64,000 nucleotides of DNA, taken from positions 1 through 64,000 of the forward strand of contig JAAENC010000579.1 in NCBI GenBank assembly GCA_024224815.1, in the 5' to 3' direction. The notes below the pieces were generated by a model. The model made no database searches, was not told the origin of the DNA, and saw nothing but the letters and a program-made list of their open reading frames with translations. Origin of the DNA: Chloroflexota bacterium. GTDB lineage: Bacteria > Chloroflexota > Anaerolineae > Anaerolineales > Villigracilaceae. Made by a program: the position numbers and the translations under genes. Shown one piece after another: positions 8,912 to 15,520 of the stretch. Numbering within the stretch: position 1 is the first letter of the stretch; each line of letters starts with the position of its first letter.

Positions 8912-10306
8912 CTACTCAGCTAAGTAAGGCAAACTCGCAGCGGCAATAGATTGCCCCACACGACGACTTTTCTCATCGGGGAGTTGGATATTGACCCGTT
9001 CAGCCAATTCGGAGAATTCACTCGAAAGCACCTGTTTTGCGCCTTCAAGGATCAAATCGCCACCACTGCCAGACGTACAGCGCCCCAAGATCAAGACATG
9101 TTTTAGATCATAAAAATCGGCATAATGCGCAAGGGTATAGCCCAAATAAATACCCATGCTTTGCCAAATCTTTTTCGCGCCTTCGTGTCCGGCTTCTAGT
9201 TTTTCTTGCACCGATTTCAATTTAGCGGCATCGGTCACACCTTCGGGCACTTCGATTCCGGCGGCGGGCGCCAAGCGGAAAACACATTGCTGCGAGAAGT
9301 AATTTGCCCCACAACCAATATCACCAGACCACTCTTCCACAGGGGCATCGGCACTGTAATCTACCGGCGCAAATGCCAACTCGTTCAGCCAGCCCATAAT
9401 CCGCCCCTCGGTATTTACATAGCCAACGGCTTCACTCGACCCCATCGCGATGCCCAAAATCCCGTTATCTTCGAGAGACATCGCCCCAGCCAAAGCTGTT
9501 ACATCACCATCGTTGATAATTTCAAAGGGGATACCCATCTCATCGCGGATATCGAGGAAAAGATTCTTGATTTTGCCAAAATCCTCTTCCGGGATGGCTC
9601 GAAAGAGGGATGCGACCATCGGCCGATTCTCTACATAAACACCTGCCGAACTCCCACCGATGGCGTCCACACGTGGCATTTTGCTTGCTGCCGTTTCAAG
9701 GGCTTTTCTTATTTCCTTAGCATGGTACGCGGGATCGCTATGCTTGCGGGGTTCCCAGACCACTTCTTCGCTGTAGATCACTTCACCGTCCACAACGGCA
9801 CTCACTTTTCGGTCAGAGGCGCCAAGATCAAAGCCAATGCGGGCACCCTGTAAATAGCCGCCGAGCAACTTTCCGGTCTCGTGCGAAGCGGGTACTTCAT
9901 CCACATTGCAAATGACAACTTCAAAATCCTTTTCGTAGACTTTTTTGCCCATAAATTCATGGTCAAATTTGCGTGCTCCCGCAGAAGCATAAATCTGACG
10001 AATATATTCACCGATTTTTTGGGATCCACCAATATAAAGCCTAAACCCACCACGTTGCCAGAGCAGAAATTTGACTAGACGCTCTACATACTCAAGGTTT
10101 TGAGCTGCATCAGGGTGATCTTCAGGCAAGACTTTGGTTTCAAAACGGGTGAAATTTCCGCTGCTACGCTCTAAACCAATAATGAGCGCTTCACCATTCT
10201 TTTCACATTTTGCTCGAAAAGCTCGGTTTGCTAAAATGGCTGGACGATAATTATCGTCCAGAGGGGGCGGTTGATTAGGCGAAATCAAATCGAGTTGCTT
10301 GGTCAT
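8912..10306 (-). CDS. Large ROK-like (ASKHA fold) protein, possible sugar kinase or sensor
   Basis: A 464-residue protein. Residues 1-155 resemble no domain I can name. From about residue 165 an actin-fold phosphate-binding loop is visible (ARIGFDLGASDRKVSAVVDG). It is followed by GGSSAGVYVENRP, IINDGDVTALAGAMS and GIAMGSSEAVGYVNTEG, as in ROK kinases. The zinc-binding CxCGxxGC signature of ROK proteins is absent; the only nearby Cys residues are in DIGCGANYFSQQCVF. It lies between the ROK repressor (18 bp) and the PIG-L gene (9 bp), so it is co-transcribed with the pathway. It may phosphorylate a larger amino-sugar derivative or may have lost activity. No closer assignment is justified. Confidence 0.75.
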   Translation of the reverse strand: MTKQLDLISPNQPPPLDDNYRPAILANRAFRAKCEKNGEALIIGLERSSGNFTRFETKVLPEDHPDAAQNLEYVERLVKFLLWQRGGFRLYIGGSQKIGEYIRQIYASAGARKFDHEFMGKKVYEKDFEVVICNVDEVPASHETGKLLGGYLQGARIGFDLGASDRKVSAVVDGEVIYSEEVVWEPRKHSDPAYHAKEIRKALETAASKMPRVDAIGGSSAGVYVENRPMVASLFRAIPEEDFGKIKNLFLDIRDEMGIPFEIINDGDVTALAGAMSLEDNGILGIAMGSSEAVGYVNTEGRIMGWLNELAFAPVDYSADAPVEEWSGDIGCGANYFSQQCVFRLAPAAGIEVPEGVTDAAKLKSVQEKLEAGHEGAKKIWQSMGIYLGYTLAHYADFYDLKHVLILGRCTSGSGGDLILEGAKQVLSSEFSELAERVNIQLPDEKSRRVGQSIAAASLPYLAE

Positions 10307-10324
10307 TGGTAAGTATTTCCTTGT

Positions 10325-11527
10325 TTATTGTTCTGATTTAAAAAGTAAGGCGTATCCATCCATTAACATGGATGCTGATGCACCGAGAATAGAACCTTGA
10401 AACTCTATTTTTCCGATTTCCAATTTTGTATCTTGACCGATCTTGGTCAAGGCAGCTTCAAGCATTGCATCCTGAACAGTTTTCAGCCATTGCTCTCCGA
10501 AACGAGAGACATCTCCTGTCAGGATGATTCTTTTTATATGCAAAATGCTAATCAGGTTCGCTAAAGACGCACCCAGATAAGCCCCTGCTTCTGCGATGAT
10601 CTCTTGAGCAAGAGGGTCTTTTGCAAGAAAAGCACTCTCAATCACATCCAGAGAAATAGAGTCGATATCTTCTGACAAAATTGATGCTGGTCTTTCAGGC
10701 GCTAGTTTTTTAGCACGCTGGACAATGGCTCTGGCGCTCGCAAAGGTTTCTAGACATCCACGTTTGCCGCAGCGACAAAGACGGCCATCTTTTTGCACAA
10801 CAACGTGGCCTATTTCGCCCGCTCCGCCACCATCACCCTGAAAAAGTTGACCGCCGATCAAAATCCCTGCGCTGAGGCCTTGCTTCACATTGACTACGAT
10901 CAAATTCTCGTCAAGGGTATGCTCGCCGCCGTAAACATATTCCCCGATGGCTGCTGCTTGACTGTCATTTAGAACAGAGACAGGAAGCCCATAACGCTCA
11001 CTTAATAAACGAGCCAAAGGTAAATCTTGCCAATCAAGATTTACAGCGTTAACTACGATCCCTTCACGGGTGTTGATTAAACCCGGAGCGCCAACACCGA
11101 TGCCGATTACAGGATATTGCGCATCAGAAAGCAGTTCATCCAATATTTGATGAACCAGTTTCAATGCTTCTTGTTCACTACTATCACTTACGGGGATTTC
11201 AACAGACTTCTTTATTTCTCCCCTAATATTTACGATTGCGCCTACAAATTTATCTTGTGCTAATTCAAGGCCGATTAAATAACGAGAGTTAGCGATAAGG
11301 CTCAGAAGGATTGGCGATTTACCACCAATCGACTCCCCTAATCCAACTTCTTTTACCAAGCCTTCACCAATCAAAAAAGTCACTATCGCAGAGACCGTCG
11401 TACGCGTTAAGTTGGTCGCGCGCGCAATATCTGCTCGACTAAGCGCTTGCTTGTCGAAGATCATTTTAAGAACTAAATCTCTATTATGTTCTTTCGTTTG
11501 CTGTCGAGTAGCTTTTTGGTGAGCCAT
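10325..11527 (-). CDS. ROK family transcriptional repressor (NagC/XylR/Mlc type)
   Basis: A 400-residue repressor. An N-terminal winged helix-turn-helix (LSRADIARATNLTRTTVSAI, near residues 29-48) precedes a full ROK domain with VGAPGLIN and the zinc motif CRCGKRGCLETF. ROK repressors bind a sugar or sugar phosphate through the kinase-like domain and release DNA. The start is ATG 11527, six bases after a GAAGG ribosome site. The gene is the first of the minus-strand operon. Its promoter (11575-11603) overlaps a perfect 8-bp-arm palindrome (11547-11571), so autoregulation and control of the whole locus are likely. A second, unlinked ROK repressor lies at 61336. Confidence 0.93.
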   Translation of the reverse strand: MAHQKATRQQTKEHNRDLVLKMIFDKQALSRADIARATNLTRTTVSAIVTFLIGEGLVKEVGLGESIGGKSPILLSLIANSRYLIGLELAQDKFVGAIVNIRGEIKKSVEIPVSDSSEQEALKLVHQILDELLSDAQYPVIGIGVGAPGLINTREGIVVNAVNLDWQDLPLARLLSERYGLPVSVLNDSQAAAIGEYVYGGEHTLDENLIVVNVKQGLSAGILIGGQLFQGDGGGAGEIGHVVVQKDGRLCRCGKRGCLETFASARAIVQRAKKLAPERPASILSEDIDSISLDVIESAFLAKDPLAQEIIAEAGAYLGASLANLISILHIKRIILTGDVSRFGEQWLKTVQDAMLEAALTKIGQDTKLEIGKIEFQGSILGASASMLMDGYALLFKSEQ

Positions 11528-11546
11528 TTAATACCTTCAAGAAAAC

Positions 11547-11571
11547 TTTGTAAGGTCATTGGACTTACAAA
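11547..11571 (-). promoter_or_regulatory. Palindromic operator of the ROK repressor
   Basis: The arms TTTGTAAG and CTTACAAA are perfect 8-bp inverted repeats separated by 9 bp. They lie between the -10 box and the start codon of the repressor and cover the predicted transcription start near 11568. Position and symmetry fit an autoregulatory operator; the link to this ROK protein is inferred. Confidence 0.65.
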
Positions 11572-11574
11572 TCA

Positions 11575-11603
11575 AATATACAATAAAAGAAAAGCAAAGT
11601 CAA
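11575..11603 (-). promoter_or_regulatory. Sigma-70-type promoter of the amino-sugar operon
   Basis: On the minus strand TTGACT (11603-11598) is followed after 17 bp by TATATT (11580-11575). This is a near-consensus housekeeping promoter with ideal spacing, pointing at the ROK repressor gene 48 bp downstream of the -10 box. Confidence 0.75.
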
Positions 11604-11703
11604 CAACCTATTTTTATTTACATCGTGTTACGGTCGTCGCCACCAACCCGCGCTGACTTCTGCCCAAACCCTTGTCGAAACAAAAATATGGTTTGATTAA
11701 AAG

Positions 11704-11737
11704 AAAAAGTGGCCAACTTTTCTGTTAGCCACTTTTT
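11704..11737. terminator. Bidirectional-looking hairpin with A/T flanks
   Basis: AAAAAGTGGC and GCCACTTTTT form a perfect 10-bp stem around a 14-nt loop, with a U-run in either direction. On the minus strand it lies just downstream of the aldo/keto reductase remnant, so it is probably that gene's old terminator. It also insulates the operon promoter at 11603. Confidence 0.7.
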
Positions 11738-11776
11738 GAGAGTTTGATTTTACGCTCCCCTTTTGGAAGCGAAAAA

Positions 11777-11902
11777 CTACTGAGACCATTCTGTTGGTTC
11801 TCTATCCCAGCGGTACGAACGTAGTTTTGCGTGTAATTCTTCAGAAAGCGGGCCAGCATCACTGGTAGCGATATTGGCTTCTAGAAGAAGATAATAAAAA
11901 GG
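11777..11902 (-). pseudogene. 3' remnant of an aldo/keto reductase gene
   Basis: On the minus strand 41 codons are open before a TAG at 11777. Their translation ends in NIATSDAGPLSEELHAKL followed by RSYRWDREPTEWSQ. This is the characteristic C-terminal tail of aldose-type aldo/keto reductases (GPLP-E-L, H/YRWDR-P, WSQ end). Upstream the frame is closed by TAG at 11903-11905, and a neighbouring frame reads FDLVAALTNIPDSLFI before its own stop. No TIM-barrel portion is recognisable, so only the 3' end of a former gene survives. The assignment rests on recognising the tail only. Confidence 0.55.
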
Positions 11903-12094
11903 CTATCTGGGATATTCGTGAGTGCTGCCACTAAATCAAACCAAACAACAAAAAAGCCAATCTCTTATGGTCGACCTTTTTTATCTCCCTCTGTTTCGTT
12001 CATAGACCTTAGGCTTGCCTCCGATTAACTACAATATTTCCATTCCTGACTTTCTACTACTACATTCTCAACAAATAGCTAGGATAAGAAATAA
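11903..12094. other. Intergenic sequence without recognisable gene
   Basis: Between the aldo/keto reductase remnant and the DapF-like gene no coding frame, repeat or clear promoter is visible. It probably contains decayed coding sequence of the aldo/keto reductase. Confidence 0.4.
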
Positions 12095-12928
12095 GTGGGA
12101 AACTCAAAATATCATGCCTTAGGCAACGACTACATCGTAGTTCACCCAAAAAATCTCAAAGGAGAACTGAGGCAAAAAACGATTCGACTGATCCTCCACA
12201 GAAATTATGGTATAGGCTCAGATGGCATTTTATTCGGTCCTTTTGAAAGTTCAATTTGTGATTTTGGATTAAAAATTATTAACCCCGATGAGAGCGAGGC
12301 AGAAAAAAGTGGCAATGGTATACGCTTCTTTGCGCGCTCAATTATCGACAATTCCTTGTCTGATAACCATAGAAACTGCAGGAGGGGCTGTCAATTGCAC
12401 TGTTAACCCCGACAAAAAAATGTAAAAGTAGAAATGGGAAAAGTTAGTTTTAACAGCAACATTATTCCTGTCGAAGGTGATGTGAGAGAAGTTCTAAATG
12501 AAATAATTGAAATAGATGGACATAAACTTAAATTTTGTGCAGCAACAGTCGGGAATCCTCATTCTATTGTTTTTTCAGAAAACCCTTCACATGAAGAAGC
12601 TCATCGATATGGACCGAAATTTGAAAGAAATCCTCGCTTCCCAAAGCGTACAAATGTCCAATTTATTAAGGTGCTGGATCGATCAAATATCCAAATTGAG
12701 ACTTGGAAACGTGGAGCAGGCTACACACTTGCATCAGGGAGCAGCAGCACAGTCTCAGCAGCAGTCGCTCATAAACTTGGACTCTGCGGTTCAGAGGTCA
12801 CAGTACATATGCCAGGTGGAGAAATTCTTATCCAACTTGATCGCAATTTCTCTGCTACAATGACAGGCCCTGTAACCAAAATCTGCGATGGAAACATCGC
12901 AGATGAAGCATTTGAAAAAATGCTCTAA
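12095..12928 (+). pseudogene. dapF: Diaminopimelate epimerase-like gene with two frameshifts and Ser in place of both catalytic Cys
   Basis: Three pieces together give a full-length DapF-like protein. The first (GTG 12095, 103 codons to a stop at 12406) starts KYHALGNDYIVVHP and contains EAEKSGNGIRFFARS. The middle piece, in the +1 frame around 12363-12420, reads ITIETAGGAVNCTVNPDKK. The third (12434-12928) returns to the first frame with GNPHSIVF and KRGAGYTLASGSSS. One base too many near 12350-12365 and one A too few in the 7-A run at 12414-12420 would explain the breaks. In DapF the two active-site Cys sit in CGNGIR and CGTGA; here they are Ser (codons 12308 and 12734). So even a repaired protein would not be a normal epimerase. 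Either a decaying paralogue or sequencing errors in an unusual family member. luxS follows after 22 bp. Confidence 0.75.
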
Positions 12929-12950
12929 ATCTAACCCAAAAGGAAAGAAA

Positions 12951-13448
12951 ATGCCCCTGCTAGATAGCTTTAAAGTTGATCACACAAAAATGATAGCCCC
13001 TGCCGTTAGAGTTGCTAAGAAAATAAAGACTCCATCAGGAGACAAAATAACAGTCTATGATCTGAGATTTACGATTCCAAATCAAGAAAAAATCGAAGAA
13101 AAAGCAATCCACACTCTCGAGCATCTTTTTGCTGGCTTTCTCAGGAACTATATAAATGCAGAAAACGTAGAGATCATTGATATTTCTCCAATGGGCTGTC
13201 GAACCGGATTCTATATGAGCTCAATTGGAGAGCCTACAGAACAAAAAATTGTCAAAGGCTGGGAAGCCTCAATGAAAGATATACTAAATATTGGCAGCGA
13301 AGCGGACATTCCTGAGCTAAACAAGTATCAATGCGGGTCATATAAACTACATTCACTGGAAGGGGCAAAAAAAGTTGCAAAAGAGGTCTTGAAAAAAGGC
13401 GTTGGTATCATGGATAACGAAATGCTTAAGCTAAGCAGCTTATCATAA
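12951..13448 (+). CDS. luxS: S-ribosylhomocysteine lyase LuxS
   Basis: A 165-residue cytoplasmic metalloenzyme of normal family length. It splits S-ribosylhomocysteine into homocysteine and DPD, the precursor of autoinducer-2, within the activated methyl cycle. All key residues are present: His54, Glu57 and His58 in HTLEH, Cys83 in [10 protein letters not shown], and the metal ligand Cys128 in [10 protein letters not shown]. The start is ATG 12951, five bases after AAAGGAAAG; a longer frame into the DapF-like gene has no ribosome site. It stands 22 bp after the DapF-like gene and ends before a strong terminator at 13517-13547. No pfs/mtnN or metabolic partner is adjacent. Confidence 0.95.
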   Translation: MPLLDSFKVDHTKMIAPAVRVAKKIKTPSGDKITVYDLRFTIPNQEKIEEKAIHTLEHLFAGFLRNYINAENVEIIDISPMGCRTGFYMSSIGEPTEQKIVKGWEASMKDILNIGSEADIPELNKYQCGSYKLHSLEGAKKVAKEVLKKGVGIMDNEMLKLSSLS

Positions 13449-13516
13449 AAACACAAACCCGCCCTTTTCCGAGAAACTGATTGCCTTACCTTTCAGTTCT
13501 TTTATTTCTTCACAAG

Positions 13517-13547
13517 GAAAAAGGCGATCTAGCTAGATCGTCTTTTT
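13517..13547. terminator. Convergent terminator between luxS and the pseudouridine synthase gene
   Basis: The 16-bp perfect palindrome CGATCTAGCTAGATCG (13525-13540) is extended by A/G-T/C pairs and followed by seven T. It terminates luxS on the plus strand. It overlaps the last codons of the minus-strand gene, so it can serve in both directions. Confidence 0.85.
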
Positions 13548-14311
13548 TTGTACTTCGTATTCGTTCTTTGACTTTTGGCGTGCTTCGGCTTTCTGGACAC
13601 TGCTTCCCCTTTCAGCTCCGCGACCTCTTCATCTGACAAATAACGCCATTCTTTTGACTTTAACCTTCCTAGTTTCAGGCTCCCCAACTGGGTACGCAAA
13701 ATACTTACAACGGGCAAGCCTAATAAGCTCCCCGTCTCGCGGATTTGGCGTTTACGCCCTTCTTTCATCACGATTTTAAGGCGCGCGCCTTTTCCTGCTG
13801 TCCCTTCAACAAACACTTTTGCAGGAGCGGTTCTATAGCCATCTTCCAATACAATCCCACGTCGCCAGGCATCTAACTGCTTTTTATCTGGCTGACGCGC
13901 AACAAGAACTTTATAGATTTTTTCATGCCCATAGCGCGGATGAGACAAACGATTTGTGAGGTCGCCATCATCGGTCATTAGGATTAATCCCTCGCTTTCG
14001 ATATCCAAACGCCCAACGGGATATATTCTTCGCTCGATCGGTATTAGGTCACGCACAGTTGGGCGTGGGTCTGGACTGGTGACAGCAGAGATAACACCGC
14101 GCGGTTTATTCAGCGCAATGTAAATATGCGTTTTTGGGATAGAGATCGCTTTCTCATCAACCGTAATCTTATCCTTTGCAGGGTCAGCTTTTTGCCCTAA
14201 TTTGGCAACTTTTCCGTTTACTTTTACGCGCCCAGCGCTAATATATACTTCACATCCACGACGTGAGGCAAGCCCTGTGCTGGCGAGTATTTTTTGCAGT
14301 CGTTCTTCCAT
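13529..14311 (-). CDS. rluB: 23S rRNA pseudouridine synthase, RsuA/RluB family
   Basis: A 260-residue protein. An N-terminal S4 RNA-binding domain (MEERLQKILASTGLASRR, residues 1-60) precedes the catalytic domain. Its motif is YPVGRLDIESEGLILMT, whose Asp near residue 101 is the nucleophile. Further family motifs are EKIYKVLV and KEGRKRQIRET. The basic tail (SRKPKHAKSQRTNTKYKKRR) probably aids rRNA binding. RluB and RluF/RluE differ in the uridine modified, and RluB is favoured by the S4 domain and gene context. It is 17 bp downstream of scpB, a pairing seen in many bacteria. Confidence 0.92.
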   Translation of the reverse strand: MEERLQKILASTGLASRRGCEVYISAGRVKVNGKVAKLGQKADPAKDKITVDEKAISIPKTHIYIALNKPRGVISAVTSPDPRPTVRDLIPIERRIYPVGRLDIESEGLILMTDDGDLTNRLSHPRYGHEKIYKVLVARQPDKKQLDAWRRGIVLEDGYRTAPAKVFVEGTAGKGARLKIVMKEGRKRQIRETGSLLGLPVVSILRTQLGSLKLGRLKSKEWRYLSDEEVAELKGEAVSRKPKHAKSQRTNTKYKKRRSS

Positions 14312-14328
14312 ATTCTTTTTCCTTCTAA

Positions 14329-14895
14329 CTAGCTTTTCAAAAGCTCAGAATCTACATCTTCTTTGATAATTTCCGAAAGGTCTAAGGCTGGCAATACAGA
14401 AAGAGATTCCAGACCAAAGTGTTGTAAAAATTCGGGGGTGGTTGCATATAAAATAGGTCGCCCAGGCCCCTCTGCGCGGCCACCTTCCTGGATCAATCCC
14501 TTAGTTAACAAAGAGCGCATCACGCCATCACTATTTACACCGCGAATCGCATCCACTTGGGGGCGCGTAACGGGCTGCTGATAAGCAATAATTGAGAGCG
14601 CTTCTAAAGCTGCCGGGCTTAGGCGCGAGATAGAATCTAGCTCCAAAAATTCCTGAATTAGTTCGGCAAGTTCAGGGGCAGTTGTTAATTGCACCCGACC
14701 ACGATGACTTTGTACTCGCAAGCCACGGGTCAAGAGCGTTTCTTCCAATTCTCCCAGAACTTTATTTAACTTTGCGGGCGTTAAATCCAAAGCATTGCCT
14801 AATTGCGTCAGCGGCACAGGTTCGGTTGCTACAAAAAGCAATCCTTCGAGCTTTGCTGCCAGGGAAATTTCTGCTGATTTTTTAGAGTCGCTCAT
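14329..14895 (-). CDS. scpB: Segregation and condensation protein B (ScpB)
   Basis: A 188-residue subunit of the SMC-ScpA-ScpB condensin complex, which binds the ScpA kleisin and helps chromosome segregation. It shows two winged-helix domains. Characteristic motifs are KLEGLLFVATEPVPLTQL at the N-terminus, LSPAALEALSIIAYQQPVTR in the middle and VNSDGVMRSLLTKGLI with GRPILYATTPEFLQHFGL at the end. The start is ATG 14895 with a GGAG ribosome site nine bases upstream. It is divergently transcribed from the lipoprotein gene at 14939 and probably co-transcribed with rluB. scpA is not in the window. Confidence 0.95.
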   Translation of the reverse strand: MSDSKKSAEISLAAKLEGLLFVATEPVPLTQLGNALDLTPAKLNKVLGELEETLLTRGLRVQSHRGRVQLTTAPELAELIQEFLELDSISRLSPAALEALSIIAYQQPVTRPQVDAIRGVNSDGVMRSLLTKGLIQEGGRAEGPGRPILYATTPEFLQHFGLESLSVLPALDLSEIIKEDVDSELLKS

Positions 14896-14903
14896 GCTAT
14901 AAT
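14895..14903 (+). promoter_or_regulatory. Extended -10 promoter element upstream of the lipoprotein gene
   Basis: TGCTATAAT is a perfect extended -10 box. No good -35 is seen, which is normal for extended -10 promoters. Transcription should begin near 14910, 29 bases before ATG 14939. The element overlaps the first codon of the divergent scpB. Confidence 0.6.
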
Positions 14904-14938
14904 TGCTCCGTTCATTTATTTACTTAAAGTGAGAAAAT

Positions 14939-15517
14939 ATGCCTACTAAAAAGAAGTTTTCTACTCTTTTCCTTGTTGTAATTTTACTGATAACCACATT
15001 GGCTTGCACCATGAGTGTTGGCGGGCCTGATGATCCTTATCCCGATGTTAATATTCCTGTCTCTCCACAATCGGTAGAGAGTATGCAGGAGCAGTTCAAA
15101 GGAGCGTTAGAAGCAGGCATAAAAGGCGAGACGATCATTCTCACGATCACCGAAACACAACTTACATCTTTCCTTGCTTCAAAACTCAAGACCGAAAACG
15201 ATCCCTTTTTCGCTGATCCGCAAGTTTATTTGCGTGACGGGCAAATGCAAATTTTCGGGAAGGCTTCGCAAGGCTATTTTATCGCTACAGTAAAAGTGCT
15301 CGTCACCGTGGGTATTGACGCAGAAGGTCAACCTGCAATAACGATTGTTTCTGCCGATTTTGGGCCGCTCCCTGCGCCGCCCAGCCTTGCCGGTTTTCTC
15401 TCTGACATGATCACAGAGGCCTATACCGGTGCAATTGGGCCTGTAGCGACCGGTTTTCGCGTTGAACAAATTGCCATCAGCAGCGGGTTTATGGTCATTT
15501 CAGGGAAGGTAAAATAG
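14939..15517 (+). CDS. Secreted lipoprotein of unknown function
   Basis: A 192-residue protein. It has a basic N-terminus, a hydrophobic stretch (residues 8-20) and a lipobox TLAC at residues 20-23, so it is exported and lipid-anchored. The mature part contains ITETQLTSFLASKL and a beta-rich middle (VYLRDGQMQIFGKASQGYFI), then hydrophobic helices. The region ILTITETQLTS resembles the start of lipid-binding DUF2993-like or BPI-like proteins, but I cannot name a family. The start codon of the next lipoprotein gene may be as close as 4 bp, so both are probably one operon of envelope proteins. Confidence 0.72.
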   Translation: MPTKKKFSTLFLVVILLITTLACTMSVGGPDDPYPDVNIPVSPQSVESMQEQFKGALEAGIKGETIILTITETQLTSFLASKLKTENDPFFADPQVYLRDGQMQIFGKASQGYFIATVKVLVTVGIDAEGQPAITIVSADFGPLPAPPSLAGFLSDMITEAYTGAIGPVATGFRVEQIAISSGFMVISGKVK

Positions 15518-15520
15518 CGA

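Noticed and set aside
9206-9853. A 215-codon open frame on the plus strand opposite the large ROK-like gene.
   Set aside because: It lies fully antisense to a well-supported gene, has no ribosome site and no family-like motif; composition of the real gene explains it.
13449-13528. A 28-codon minus-strand frame after the pseudouridine synthase gene (EEIKELKGKAISFSEKG).
   Set aside because: Too short, no start codon or ribosome site, and within the spacer next to a terminator; probably chance, though a gene remnant is not excluded.
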